Position numbers and translations under genes: made by a program | The notes under the pieces: generated by a model | Told to the model about the DNA's origin: nothing | Databases searched by the model: none | What the model saw: the letters and a program-made list of their open reading frames with translations, nothing else | NCBI RefSeq assembly: GCF_014217835.1 | Contig: NZ_CP055263.1 | Span: 1,563,001 to 1,627,000 of the forward strand | Direction: 5' to 3' | DNA length: 64,000 nt | Source: Metabacillus sp. KUDC1714 | GTDB taxonomy: Bacteria > Bacillota > Bacilli > Bacillales > Bacillaceae | Shown here: piece after piece, positions 40,855-50,478 of the stretch | Layout of the letters: every line of letters begins with the position of its first letter | Numbering within the stretch: position 1 is the first letter of the stretch

Positions 40855-42492
40855 TTGTATATGCTTGGTCGTGAACTTAGTAAAGAGCTTGTGCTTGGTG
40901 CCGGTGAACAAATTAAACAATTGCTTTCTCATAAGGATGAGGATGATCGGAATTTAATTAAAAAAGGACTCATCTTATTTCGACAAGGCAGTATTTATAA
41001 TGTAAGCACAACTAGTCATACTGTTTCGGCAAGGGTTCAGGATGTTACAAGTGTTCAAGTTGAGCTAGATTTAGACGATTTTGTAATGAGTACTTGTACG
41101 TGTCCTTCATCTACTATTTGCAGGCACCGGATAGCTACTTTCCTTTATGTATATGCAAGCGTTGACCGCGTCGGAACGTTTGTTGACCTATGGAAAGAGG
41201 ATAAACCGGTCGATGATGTACTAAAGCATGTTCGGAAGGCTAGCTCATTCTTTAAACCGGAAAAAGATTATGAAGATTCATCCTTAGCAAGCTGGATTGC
41301 GTTTTTTGATCGTGAGTATGATGAATGGTATGAGCAGGTTCCTTCAAATCACCAGCTTTTTCAGAGTCTTTTTCATCTGTATTATTCTTCTATTAAAAAA
41401 AAGGCACCTAAGTCTCCTGAGATGAAGCAATTTTTTATTGTGCAAGCATCGGTGACTGTGTTTTTAAAAATATTGCATCTTATTAATGAGACGAAGCCAA
41501 CTGACTATATGTTACAACATATTATTTATCCATTTATTGATCAGCTGATCGATAATGTTCAAATAGCGATCCGTGAGATGAAGCGTTACGCATTGCCATT
41601 TGCGCTTGATCCACTTTTGGTTGATAGTGTCGAGCGTTTTAGGGAGCTTCTTTATACGAGCAAGCACTACCAGTATGAACGGGGCAATCTTTATCAATTG
41701 CTTTGGATTGAGTTATTAAGACGTGATAAGTTTATCTCGATTGAGCGAGAGTGGCTTGAGGAGCGTCTTGAACAAGAGCAAAAACTGAGATCAGATTTTG
41801 CAGTAGAAATGGAAACAGCTTTAATGCATATGGATTTTCTTCAATCCCGTGATGAGCAGATTTTCACCAATTTGGGTAAACTGACTCCAGCTGCATTGCC
41901 ATTTACATTTAACTGGATTGAGGATATTTTGAAAAAGAAGAATTGGAAGCGCCTTTCAGGTTGGGTTTCTTACATGATGAACAGTTCGACAGAATATATA
42001 AATAGTTCACTGCCCTTTGAGGAAAAACGACAAACGATTCGCTATATGCTGCAATTAATTAAGCAGTATGGAAACGCAACAAAGGATGATCCGCTTTTTG
42101 AAAAAGCTTGTCGTAAAATGCTTCCATTTAGCTATGCCGAGTATCATGATTTTCTGCTTGATAAAGAGCAGTATAAAACATGGATTGAGCTCCAAACCTT
42201 ATTAGGGTTTTCGCTCAATGAAATGGATTCCTATGTTTTAAAGGACATTGAAAAAAGTGAACCAGGTGTACTTTTGCCGCTTTATGTGAAATCAGTTCAG
42301 GATGAAATTGGCATGAAAACAAGGGAAAACTATAAAATGGCTGTACGTTACTTAAAACGCATTAAATCCCAATATAAAAAGTTAAAAAAGGAAGAAGCGT
42401 GGGAAAATTATATCCAGCATCTTTCAGAGGAGCATAAGCGTCTTCGTGCCTTTAAAGAAGAACTTAAGAAGGGGAAGCTAATTCATGATTAA
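40855..42492 (+). CDS. ywqB: SWIM zinc-finger protein
   Basis: A 545-residue protein with an N-terminal SWIM domain (residues ~50-105): VSARVQDVTSVQVELDLDD, then C-T-C-P...C-R-H (CTCPSSTICRH). The rest is alpha-helical with no recognised catalytic motif. SWIM domains bind DNA or proteins and are often paired with SNF2 ATPases. The stop overlaps the start of the SNF2 helicase gene by eight bases, as in B. subtilis ywqB-ywqA. Function in Bacillus is unknown. ATG start after GAAAGGGG. Confidence 0.88.
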   Translation: MYMLGRELSKELVLGAGEQIKQLLSHKDEDDRNLIKKGLILFRQGSIYNVSTTSHTVSARVQDVTSVQVELDLDDFVMSTCTCPSSTICRHRIATFLYVYASVDRVGTFVDLWKEDKPVDDVLKHVRKASSFFKPEKDYEDSSLASWIAFFDREYDEWYEQVPSNHQLFQSLFHLYYSSIKKKAPKSPEMKQFFIVQASVTVFLKILHLINETKPTDYMLQHIIYPFIDQLIDNVQIAIREMKRYALPFALDPLLVDSVERFRELLYTSKHYQYERGNLYQLLWIELLRRDKFISIEREWLEERLEQEQKLRSDFAVEMETALMHMDFLQSRDEQIFTNLGKLTPAALPFTFNWIEDILKKKNWKRLSGWVSYMMNSSTEYINSSLPFEEKRQTIRYMLQLIKQYGNATKDDPLFEKACRKMLPFSYAEYHDFLLDKEQYKTWIELQTLLGFSLNEMDSYVLKDIEKSEPGVLLPLYVKSVQDEIGMKTRENYKMAVRYLKRIKSQYKKLKKEEAWENYIQHLSEEHKRLRAFKEELKKGKLIHD

Positions 42493-45241
42493 TACGGTTA
42501 ACATTGTCATTCATGCGGAGCAAATTGAGGACTATCATTTTTATGTGTATTGTACATCAGAGCATGATGACAGCCCATTAGAAATTGCTGAATTTACCCG
42601 CTACCTTTTCACCTGGCATGAGTCCTCCTTTTATGGAACAAATTTGGAAGACATTAGCTATATCGGGATGCCCGCGGTGCAGCTGTCACCATGGATGATG
42701 GTCGAGCTGCTTGGAAAAGAAACGTATAATTCGCTTGCGACAATAACGTTATCAGAGGATGCTGAAAAACTAGCGAATGAGGCACACTCCATCTATGAGC
42801 TGATTGCAAATGGGCAATATGCTCCTGATTTTTCAGGCTGGAAGCAAGGTGTGACACGCTTTAAGGATACTGAAAACGAATTAGAAGGCTTCGCGTTAGA
42901 GTGGTTCTCAGCTGCGCTTACCGACTTAATTAACAACGATCGTGTTCTACATGATGCCTGGTCTGATATTGTTAATGCTTATCCTGTCTTAACAACCTTC
43001 CAAGGGCATTTTATCGATGAGACGGATTTCCACGAGAAAATTGGCTGGCATATCGATGATACACCGTTTACTGTAGGCCTTCGGTTAAATGAGCCAGAAT
43101 TAGATGGTGATGAGTGGCAGCTTGAAATCCTTCTTCGTAGCAAGGCAAATGAGGATGAAATTGTCCACTTTCAAGGTGAGCTCCCAAAAAAATGGCGTCC
43201 ATATCAACACAAAATTGAGCGTGAGCAGGAGCGCTTTTCCGAGGTAGTTCCATGGTTAAGCTTTCAAACTGGGACAACATTTGTTACAGAGGATGAGGCG
43301 TGGTTGTTTTTAACAGATGCAAGTGAAACACTCATTAATATGGGTGTGGAAATCTTGCTTCCATCATGGTGGCAGGTTGTTAAGGAATCTCAGCTTATGC
43401 TTAAAGCAAAGGTCTCGTCCTCTCCACGTGGACAGTCCTTTGTTGGGATGAATTCACTGATTGATTTTAATTGGCGCTTTGCAACAAATGGTGTGGAAAT
43501 GAGTGAAGAGGAATTTCTAGCACTTGTTTCACAGCAGCGACGCCTTGTTAATTTCAGAGGGCAATGGATAAAGCTTGATCCCGCATTTATTAAGCAGGTC
43601 CAGGCAATTTTGAAAAAGGCTGACCGGGAAGGTATGCATCTTTCAGATATTTTACATCAGGAGCTAAATGCAAAGGATGTAGATGCTGATGACGATGAAG
43701 TCCTTGATACTCGTGCCTTTGCCAATATTCAAATTGAGCTAAATCAGCAAATGAGGGGCATGCTTAAAAAGCTTACAGATACGAGTGAGCTGCCTACACA
43801 TGCGATTCCTGACGAATTCCTTGGTACATTACGTCCCTATCAGCAAAACGGTGTTGATTGGCTGTTATTTTTACGAAGTGTTTCCTTTGGAGCTTGTTTA
43901 GCAGATGATATGGGTCTTGGAAAAACGATTCAAATGATTGCGTATTTTTCATATGTATTAGAAAAAGAACAGCCTGAACAACCTGCACTGATCATTGCGC
44001 CAACATCTGTGCTTGGAAACTGGCAGAAGGAATTTGAGAAGTTTGCTCCACATCTACGCGTGAAGCTTCATTATGGAGCAAATCGTGCCAAGGGAGAAAA
44101 GTTTAATCCGTCGATCAAGGACGCGGATGTTGTGTTAACATCGTACGGATTGTCACATGCTGATTATGAGGAAATTTCAGAAATTGCATGGAGTACGATT
44201 TGTCTAGATGAAGCACAAAATATTAAAAATGCTCATACAAAGCAATCACGAGCGATTCGTAAGCTGCGTGGTCAGCATCATATTGCATTAACTGGTACAC
44301 CTATGGAAAATCGCTTAACTGAGCTTTGGTCGATTTATGATTTTCTAAATCGCGGTTATTTAGGAAGTTTGCACAGCTTTCATAAGCGTTACGTATTACC
44401 GATTGAAAAGGAACGTAATGTTGAACAAATTGAACAGCTGCAGCGCTATATTAAACCATTTTTGCTTAGAAGAACGAAACGTGATGAACAAGTTGCATTA
44501 AATCTCCCTGAGAAGCAGGAGCAAAAGGAATATATTCCATTATCGATCGAACAGGCCTCACTTTACGAGCAGCTTGTTAAAGATACATTTGAACAAGTAA
44601 CATCACTTGCTGGGATGCAGCGAAAGGCATTAATTTTAAAAATGCTAGGAAAGCTAAAGCAAATTTGTAATCACCCTGCATTATATTTAAAAGAGCAGCA
44701 GCCGAAGCAGCTTGTTACACGTTCCCATAAGATTGAGAAGCTTGTTGAATTAACAACAAATATTCGTGAGCAGCAGGAAAGCTGTCTTATTTTCACGCAA
44801 TACATTGGCATGGGTGAAATGATGAAAAGCTTACTTGAAAAGGAATTTGGGGAAAAGGTGTTATTTTTAAATGGAAGTGTGATGAAGGCTGAACGTGATC
44901 GTATGGTTGAATCCTTTCAAAATAAGGAGTACCCATTCTTAATTCTTTCATTAAAGGCTGGCGGAACCGGATTAAACTTAACGGCCGCTAATCATGTCAT
45001 CCATTATGATCGCTGGTGGAATCCAGCCGTTGAAAACCAAGCAACAGACCGGGCTTATCGCATTGGTCAAGACCGATTTGTCCACGTCCATAAGCTCATC
45101 ACAACTGGGACAATTGAAGAGAAAATTGATGAGATGCTAGAAAAGAAGCAGTCATTAAACGATGAAATTATCCAAAGTGAAAATTGGATCACTGAGCTTT
45201 CGGCAGATGAACTTGAAGAGCTCTTTACCTTATCGATTTAG
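42485..45241 (+). CDS. ywqA: SNF2/RapA-type DEAD-like helicase
   Basis: A 918-residue SNF2-family ATPase. The N-terminal ~430 residues form the bacterial SNF2-associated domain. The motor starts at LRPYQQNGVDWLLFL with motif I DDMGLGKT, motif II LDEAQNIKN (DEAQ), motif III ALTGTPMENR, motif V LKAGGTGLNLTAA and motif VI ATDRAYRIGQ. It probably remodels DNA-bound proteins together with the SWIM protein encoded by the overlapping upstream gene. Some relatives are part of anti-phage systems, but this pair is a conserved Bacillus backbone gene. The sulfoglycolysis island begins just after its stop. Confidence 0.93.
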   Translation: MINTVNIVIHAEQIEDYHFYVYCTSEHDDSPLEIAEFTRYLFTWHESSFYGTNLEDISYIGMPAVQLSPWMMVELLGKETYNSLATITLSEDAEKLANEAHSIYELIANGQYAPDFSGWKQGVTRFKDTENELEGFALEWFSAALTDLINNDRVLHDAWSDIVNAYPVLTTFQGHFIDETDFHEKIGWHIDDTPFTVGLRLNEPELDGDEWQLEILLRSKANEDEIVHFQGELPKKWRPYQHKIEREQERFSEVVPWLSFQTGTTFVTEDEAWLFLTDASETLINMGVEILLPSWWQVVKESQLMLKAKVSSSPRGQSFVGMNSLIDFNWRFATNGVEMSEEEFLALVSQQRRLVNFRGQWIKLDPAFIKQVQAILKKADREGMHLSDILHQELNAKDVDADDDEVLDTRAFANIQIELNQQMRGMLKKLTDTSELPTHAIPDEFLGTLRPYQQNGVDWLLFLRSVSFGACLADDMGLGKTIQMIAYFSYVLEKEQPEQPALIIAPTSVLGNWQKEFEKFAPHLRVKLHYGANRAKGEKFNPSIKDADVVLTSYGLSHADYEEISEIAWSTICLDEAQNIKNAHTKQSRAIRKLRGQHHIALTGTPMENRLTELWSIYDFLNRGYLGSLHSFHKRYVLPIEKERNVEQIEQLQRYIKPFLLRRTKRDEQVALNLPEKQEQKEYIPLSIEQASLYEQLVKDTFEQVTSLAGMQRKALILKMLGKLKQICNHPALYLKEQQPKQLVTRSHKIEKLVELTTNIREQQESCLIFTQYIGMGEMMKSLLEKEFGEKVLFLNGSVMKAERDRMVESFQNKEYPFLILSLKAGGTGLNLTAANHVIHYDRWWNPAVENQATDRAYRIGQDRFVHVHKLITTGTIEEKIDEMLEKKQSLNDEIIQSENWITELSADELEELFTLSI

Positions 45242-45256
45242 TCTTGTCGGGGGAAC

Positions 45257-45366
45257 TCGAAATTTGTCTAATAGTCGATAAATGCGAAAAATCGAAGATA
45301 AATGGTCTGTTTTCGAAGATAAATTCGATAAATCGAAGATAAATTGTTCATAATCGTTGATAAATC
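45257..45366. repeat. 110-bp direct repeat, left copy
   Basis: An array of GATAAAT-containing units (TCGAAGATAAAT type) spaced about 20-21 bp. It matches 57536-57645 over 110 bp with three differences. Both copies are in the same orientation and bracket the sulfoglycolysis island. Homology resumes downstream at TTGAAATGGCAG in both. Confidence 0.92.
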
Positions 45367-45394
45367 AGTTTGTTCTTTAAAAGGGGTTCTTGAA

Positions 45395-45493
45395 ATGGCA
45401 GCTAAGCAGAAAAAGGCAAAGAAAATAGAGGAAAAAAAAGCCCCGCAGTGGGAGAAGCTTGTTAAGCTAATTGAAAAGAAGGTTTCGAAGTAG
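45395..45493 (+). CDS. Tiny lysine-rich protein
   Basis: A 32-residue ORF (MAAKQKKAKKIEEKKAPQWE ... KKVSK) with AAAAGGGG eight bases upstream. About 40 percent Lys; no other feature. A truncated, start-codon-only copy lies after the right direct repeat, indicating that the repeat and this gene were duplicated together. Coding status is plausible but unproven. Confidence 0.45.
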   Translation: MAAKQKKAKKIEEKKAPQWEKLVKLIEKKVSK

Positions 45494-45533
45494 CGCGGCA
45501 GTTTGATTGCGAAATTATTATACTTAAATATAG

Positions 45534-45575
45534 ACAAATGAAAACCGCTTTGGCCATCAAGCGGTTTTCATTTGT
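45534..45575. terminator. Bidirectional terminator
   Basis: ACAAATGAAAACCGCTT / AAGCGGTTTTCATTTGT, a perfect 17-bp stem with an 8-base loop, separating ywqBA and the small ORF from the convergent island genes. Confidence 0.9.
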
Positions 45576-45607
45576 TTATTTATAATGAGGATATTAAACA
45601 CAATTAG

Positions 45608-45814
45608 CTAATGTCGAATCAAATTTCGCTTTTGAATTATATATATGACCAATCCTACGAGCATTCCCGTTATAGCCCAGCCTAAAAATATTGGTACATA
45701 ATGTACAAACTCAAACTTCGCTCCAAAGAGGAGTTCAGCTAAAACTGCAGCACCTGTTAGCGTAACTGGAAATATTATTACCCAGAAAATCATTAATTTT
45801 AATAACTTAGGCAT
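45608..45814 (-). CDS. Small two-span membrane protein
   Basis: A ~68-residue protein with two hydrophobic helices (residues ~6-25 and ~38-58) and a basic C-terminus KRNLIRH. The start at 45814 (MPKLLK) follows AAAGGGGTG; the upstream GTG is inside that site. Resembles small hypothetical membrane proteins of Bacillaceae. It lies inside the direct-repeat-bounded island, but no role in sulfosugar metabolism can be inferred. Confidence 0.6.
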   Translation of the reverse strand: MPKLLKLMIFWVIIFPVTLTGAAVLAELLFGAKFEFVHYVPIFLGWAITGMLVGLVIYIIQKRNLIRH

Positions 45815-45934
45815 TGTATTCACCCCTTTGTTTTTATTCCTAAATGTCCCAGCTAAAACATAATGATGTTAAAAGTAATTCATATCAAGGGAGAAAGCCT
45901 TTTAAGATGAACAGGTACTTAAGTTAAGACTACA

Positions 45935-46837
45935 TCAAAGAACGATCAGAAAAATAATAGGTAAAGTAGCTAGACTTAGGGATGTGCTAATCAACGTTGC
46001 ACTTGAGACAAATTCTGGTTCTGTATTAAACTGTAGGGCATACATAGTCGTATTCGCTGCTGTCGGCATTGCTGCCATTATTATCATTATTTGCTTTACC
46101 ATTACGTCAACAGGAAGGAACAAAGTAAATAAATAGGCAATTGCTGGTGATATTGCTAACTTTGTAATAAGAGAGAGTGAAACCTTTTCTCTCTCTAATT
46201 TTTTCACTGAAATTTTAGCAAGTTGCATTCCGAGTACAATCATTACCGTTGGAATAGCTGCATCGGCAACCATGTCAACCGCTTGTAAAATTGAATTCCC
46301 CAAACTAATATTCATAATTTGGAGAATTAATCCAAAAATTGCTCCATAAACCATTGGCATGCGTTGAACCGCCCGAATAGCAGAGCGAATGCCATCTCCT
46401 TCTGGACTGCCTTTTGCTGCGTAATAAACACCTACTGTACACATAACGAGCTGTTGAATGACCATTAATACGATTGCATAATCAAGGCCTGCTGCTCCAA
46501 ACAGTAATAACACTACGGGGGTTCCGTAATTACCATTATTCATAAAGGAGGAGGCTAATATCATTCCACACGTTTCTTTAACTGAATACTTTCGTATAAA
46601 TGCAATCAAATAGACAACTATAATGAGAGAAAAACATAGCGCAAATGTATAGAGTGTCATATATAAGTAAGTTAGTTCGAATTTCGTTGTATAAAAGGTT
46701 CTAAATACCAAAACAGGTGACATTAAATAAAGAGCCATTGTCGAAATTGTTTTCGTATGGAACCCTATTTTTTTTTGACCAATAAAACCGAGCGCAAATA
46801 TACCAAAAATCGGAATAAGGATTAGGAAAAAGTCCAC
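45935..46837 (-). CDS. AEC-family transporter (candidate sulfolactate exporter)
   Basis: A ~300-residue transporter of the auxin efflux carrier family. It has ten membrane helices in two inverted halves, with family blocks FFLILIPIFGIFALGFIG, FMNNGNYGTPVVLLLFG and the C-terminal AAMPTAANTTMYALQ. AEC members export or exchange organic acids such as malate and lactate-like compounds. Being last in an operon with an aldehyde dehydrogenase, it is a good candidate to release the C3-sulfonate end product. GTG start at 46837 after AAGGTGAA. Exporter identity is inference. Confidence 0.8.
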   Translation of the reverse strand: MDFFLILIPIFGIFALGFIGQKKIGFHTKTISTMALYLMSPVLVFRTFYTTKFELTYLYMTLYTFALCFSLIIVVYLIAFIRKYSVKETCGMILASSFMNNGNYGTPVVLLLFGAAGLDYAIVLMVIQQLVMCTVGVYYAAKGSPEGDGIRSAIRAVQRMPMVYGAIFGLILQIMNISLGNSILQAVDMVADAAIPTVMIVLGMQLAKISVKKLEREKVSLSLITKLAISPAIAYLFTLFLPVDVMVKQIMIIMAAMPTAANTTMYALQFNTEPEFVSSATLISTSLSLATLPIIFLIVL

Positions 46838-46873
46838 TCTATTCACCTTCATTCCTTTACTAATAAAATATGA

Positions 46874-48307
46874 TTATAAATTTAATACGATAATACGCTC
46901 TTCCGTCATTTCCTCAATTGCGTACTTCGGTCCTTCCTTACCATTACCACTGTTTTTCACTCCACCATATGGCATGTGATCAACACGATATGCAGATGCG
47001 TCATTTACAATTAGTCCACCAACCTCAATTTCACGGGAAGCTTTCATTGCAAATTGTAAATCATTTGTGAAAAGACCAGCTTGTAAGCCATAATCTGAAT
47101 CATTTACTTTGGCTATAACTTCATCTTTTTCTTTATAGGTAGCAACTGAAACAACTGGTCCAAATACTTCTTGGCGACACACTTTCATATCGTCATTTAC
47201 ATGTGTAAGAATAGTAGGTTCATATAGTGCACCATTACGCTTTCCGCCTAATGCAATTGTAGCACCTTGCTCAACTGCCTCATTTACCCAGCTTTCAACA
47301 CGCTCAGCCTCACCGATACGAATCATAGGACCAATGTCAGTTGATTCATCAGACGGATCACCTACGACAAGTTTTTCAGTTTTTTGCTTTAATAAAGCAA
47401 TAAATGAGGCAAAAATGTCTTCTTGAACGTAAACACGCTGGACAGATATACAAACCTGACCGGCATTATTGAAGCTTTTTTGTGCGATCAAAGATGCTGC
47501 CTGTTCTATATTTGCATCATTATGAACTATTGTTGCTGAGTTGTTTCCTAGTTCCAATGCCACTTTACGCAATCCTGCCTTCGAGCGAATATATTCACCA
47601 ACCCGAGGACTTCCAGTAAACGTAAACATATTTACATCCTTGTTTTCTAACAGCCATTCACCGATTTTTGCACCGTCCCCTGTTAATACTTGAAGACGAC
47701 CTTTTGGAAGACCTGCTTCTTCCATTAATTCCGCTAACATCAGCGCACAAATTGGTGTTACTTCTGCAGGCTTTAATACAACGCTGTTTCCAGCTGCTAA
47801 GGCAGGACCAATTTTATGGCAAACTAGGTTAACTGGTACATTAAATGGTGTGATAGCAGCAATCACTCCAACAGGTACACGAACTGTAAAAGCCATTCGA
47901 TTTTCAGAACCTGGTGCTGCCTCTACTGGAATCCCTTCGCCATGAATACGTTTAGCTTCTTCAGCTGAAATTACTAATGTTTGAGCAGCACGCTCAATTT
48001 CCCCTCGAGACTCGCGAATTGGTTTCCCCACTTCTAAGGCAAGTACTTGAGCAAATTCCTCACAACGTTCGACTAATAGTTGCGCTGCTTTCATTAATAC
48101 TTCATAGCGCGCATACGGTGAAAATGGAGCTTTTACTGCTTCTTTTGCACCTTGTACTGCAGCATCCACATGTTCCTTTTCTGCAACTGAAATATGAGCA
48201 GTTACCTCTTGATTATATTTATTTAATACCTCCATCATTTCTGCGGTTTGTTCCCATTTCCCATTTATATACAATCCATATTGTTTACCAGTCGTTAGTG
48301 TTGTCAT
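46874..48307 (-). CDS. NAD(P)-dependent aldehyde dehydrogenase (candidate sulfolactaldehyde dehydrogenase)
   Basis: A 477-residue ALDH-superfamily enzyme. The catalytic Cys is C286 in NNAGQVCISVQR, the general base Glu is E252 in ALELGNNSAT, and the oxyanion Asn is in ITPFNVPVN. Start ATG at 48307 after AAAGGAGTGGG; the longer frame is rejected. In the sulfo-TAL pathway the C3 product sulfolactaldehyde is oxidised to sulfolactate by an ALDH (SftD; SlaB in sulfo-ED). Shared operator with the transaldolase operon supports this over a general lactaldehyde dehydrogenase, but the substrate needs testing. Confidence 0.85.
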   Translation of the reverse strand: MTTLTTGKQYGLYINGKWEQTAEMMEVLNKYNQEVTAHISVAEKEHVDAAVQGAKEAVKAPFSPYARYEVLMKAAQLLVERCEEFAQVLALEVGKPIRESRGEIERAAQTLVISAEEAKRIHGEGIPVEAAPGSENRMAFTVRVPVGVIAAITPFNVPVNLVCHKIGPALAAGNSVVLKPAEVTPICALMLAELMEEAGLPKGRLQVLTGDGAKIGEWLLENKDVNMFTFTGSPRVGEYIRSKAGLRKVALELGNNSATIVHNDANIEQAASLIAQKSFNNAGQVCISVQRVYVQEDIFASFIALLKQKTEKLVVGDPSDESTDIGPMIRIGEAERVESWVNEAVEQGATIALGGKRNGALYEPTILTHVNDDMKVCRQEVFGPVVSVATYKEKDEVIAKVNDSDYGLQAGLFTNDLQFAMKASREIEVGGLIVNDASAYRVDHMPYGGVKNSGNGKEGPKYAIEEMTEERIIVLNL

Positions 48308-48341
48308 AGTTCCCACTCCTTTATATTTTTTAAGCATTACC

Positions 48342-49073
48342 TTATCTGACCAATTCAATATTGTATTGATATTTATCACTACAGAATTTTGTCGTTGTAA
48401 ATTCTATTAGCCTATTTTCTCTTCCAAAACTAAGTTTTTGCATTTCTAACAGCGCTTGACCACCTCGGATACCAAGCAAATCAGCCTCAAATAACGTGGC
48501 ATTAATCGAAGTGATTTTCTCTAAGGCATGCGTCAAAATAATATGATTCTCTTCCAATATTTCATAATAGTTTGCGCCATTTAAATCCTGATCAATTAAC
48601 AACTTTCCAATGTCATAAGGCCAACATGAGCGCTCTATTGCAATCGGTGTTTGATTAGCAAAACGCAGACGTTCAATGACAACGATTTCTTCTTCCATCG
48701 GCACCTTAAGTACTGACTTTTCATAGTTCAAATCTTTACTCGTTTTAACTAACAGCAATTTAGAGCTTGGGATAATCCCATTCTCTAAAGCTTCTTCAGC
48801 AAATCCCTTTAACTTACCTAAGGTCCCTACAAAAACTCTAGGCTTTACGATTGTCCCCTTCCCCTGTTTCTTCTCAAGGATTCCTTCTTGGACAAGGATA
48901 GAGACCGCTTGTCGTATTGTTGTTCGGCTCACATTAAACTCGACCATCAACTCATTTTCAGTCGGAATCATTGAATGAGGTGACCAAACTTTTTCCTGAA
49001 TCCGTTTGATAATTGAGTCTTTAACCTGTATATAAAGTGAACTATTTTTAGTAGGCTCAAAACTACTCCCCAC
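48342..49073 (-). CDS. GntR/HutC-family regulator with UTRA domain (paralogue 1)
   Basis: A 243-residue regulator. The winged-helix N-terminus contains LYIQVKDSIIKRIQ, MIPTENELMVEFNVSRTTIRQA and LEKKQGKGTIV. The UTRA effector domain ends LLEMQKLSFGRENRLIEFTT. It is about 60 percent identical by eye to the regulator at 50887-51615, so the two arose by duplication. It lies inside the fucose-isomerase-like/ALDH/AEC operon, suggesting autoregulation. The effector is probably a sulfosugar or its phosphate-free derivative. GTG start after AAGGGAG. Confidence 0.88.
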   Translation of the reverse strand: MGSSFEPTKNSSLYIQVKDSIIKRIQEKVWSPHSMIPTENELMVEFNVSRTTIRQAVSILVQEGILEKKQGKGTIVKPRVFVGTLGKLKGFAEEALENGIIPSSKLLLVKTSKDLNYEKSVLKVPMEEEIVVIERLRFANQTPIAIERSCWPYDIGKLLIDQDLNGANYYEILEENHIILTHALEKITSINATLFEADLLGIRGGQALLEMQKLSFGRENRLIEFTTTKFCSDKYQYNIELVR

Positions 49074-49140
49074 TTATTAAAAACTCCCTTCAACAATAAA
49101 AAATTCTAGTCATTAAGTGTGGAAGTAAAAACCATACTTC

Positions 49141-50478
49141 TTAGACAAAAACATTCGTTTCAATGTTAAGTAATCTGCCAAGTTCAATAAGCTGATTGGT
49201 TACGTCACCATACACTAAAGCAAAGTGTGGCTCATATCCAGAATTCATAAGGTCATACAGCGTACTTGTAACGTCTGTAGTTATTGCTACTTCAACAGAG
49301 GTTCCGCTAAAGGGTTGTTCCACATCAAGTGCATCGCCTTTCATGACAAGTAGTCGATATCCATCTGGCGTATGACTTACCCGGAAAATGGTCACTTCCC
49401 CAGCTTTTAAACCGAAATCCATTGCAAATCCCATCTTACGGTTTGGATGTAGACCAGCTGTTGCTCCTGTAGATGGATGAGCAAGAGAGTAGGCTCCAGC
49501 CCCACAATGCCAAAATACAACTGAGTTTTTTTCTTCATTTACATGGACCAAGTCTCCTAAATATGGAGCACTTCCTCCAGTTAACTCTCGTAAAATATAC
49601 ATAGAAATTGATCCGTGTATATCTGATTCACATGAAGAAACCATTCCATCCTCCGTAAACTGTGATAATACCGAACACGGTGCTGCCCCTAACTCGTTGA
49701 AAAAGTCCGGCCAACATCTCATAGCGATTGATTTAATCTCTTCTTCCTTAATCTGTTTTTTAACGTATGTTGAGAACTGTGCGAATCTCTTGACTGTCTC
49801 ATCCTCTCGATTCAAGCCAATTACTTGTTCTTCTGCCCGATCAATTTCCCCAATCCATTCTGCTTCTGGAAGTTCTACACACTTTTTAAATGCCTCTTGA
49901 AGGTCCATCTTATGAAGTGTTATACCTAGGACTTCTTTAAGTTCACCTTCATTGGCATCTGAAAAGAAGAATCCAGGCGGATACTCCCCAACAACCCCAA
50001 TTTTTAATTGATTCAAAGATTTATATACTTTCATGACACCGAATTTCTGAAGCAATTCCTTTTGCAACTTCTCTTCATCTGGATTTCCAAATACGAATGC
50101 AAATGGGTGACGATGATTACGCAGGACATTGCTTGTGCTATTGCCACCTGTCAACGAATTTAATCGTAAACGACCACCGACACTTGGTTCTCGAACTGAC
50201 CAGACAATAACTGGTACCTTAAAATACTCTAGTGCCTTAACCATGAATTCGCCATCTGCAAATGTTACGCTTTGATACAAAACGGTGTCTACTTCAATGG
50301 ATACTGATGCTAAAAATTGATCAAGTTCCTCTACAGAAGTAAGAATTTCATTCGGGGCTACAATCGTATGGCCACTTTCTTGAAGCCATTTCATGCTTTG
50401 ATCACGATACATTTCTCCTGCTTCAAGATCAAATGTTTTTCTTCCAATTGGAAGATATAAGATTACTGTATTTGTCAT
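49141..50478 (-). CDS. L-fucose/L-arabinose isomerase-like protein, role unassigned
   Basis: A 445-residue protein with the FucI/AraA fold: N-terminal Rossmann domain (VILYLPIGRKTFDLEAGEMY), a middle domain with MRCWPDFFNELGAAPCSVLSQ (the family's W-P-x-F-x-x-x-G-x-x-x-C block) and the HCGAGAYSLAHPS metal-site region. Start ATG at 50478 after AGAGGAGAAAACGTC. It is first in the operon with a GntR regulator, ALDH and AEC transporter, and shares an operator with the transaldolase operon. It may isomerise or epimerise a sulfosugar or a sugar released from sulfolipids. Since a DUF4867-like isomerase is also present, its step is not accounted for. Confidence 0.75.
   Translation of the reverse strand: MTNTVILYLPIGRKTFDLEAGEMYRDQSMKWLQESGHTIVAPNEILTSVEELDQFLASVSIEVDTVLYQSVTFADGEFMVKALEYFKVPVIVWSVREPSVGGRLRLNSLTGGNSTSNVLRNHRHPFAFVFGNPDEEKLQKELLQKFGVMKVYKSLNQLKIGVVGEYPPGFFFSDANEGELKEVLGITLHKMDLQEAFKKCVELPEAEWIGEIDRAEEQVIGLNREDETVKRFAQFSTYVKKQIKEEEIKSIAMRCWPDFFNELGAAPCSVLSQFTEDGMVSSCESDIHGSISMYILRELTGGSAPYLGDLVHVNEEKNSVVFWHCGAGAYSLAHPSTGATAGLHPNRKMGFAMDFGLKAGEVTIFRVSHTPDGYRLLVMKGDALDVEQPFSGTSVEVAITTDVTSTLYDLMNSGYEPHFALVYGDVTNQLIELGRLLNIETNVFV

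Noticed and set aside
40855..45241. ywqB-ywqA as an anti-phage system
   Set aside because: SWIM/SNF2 pairs resemble parts of defence systems, but this pair is a conserved Bacillus backbone locus without nuclease or other defence partners nearby.
45268..45537. 89-codon minus-strand ORF
   Set aside because: It is the reverse of the GATAAAT repeat array plus the tiny Lys-rich ORF; repeat-derived and without start signals.
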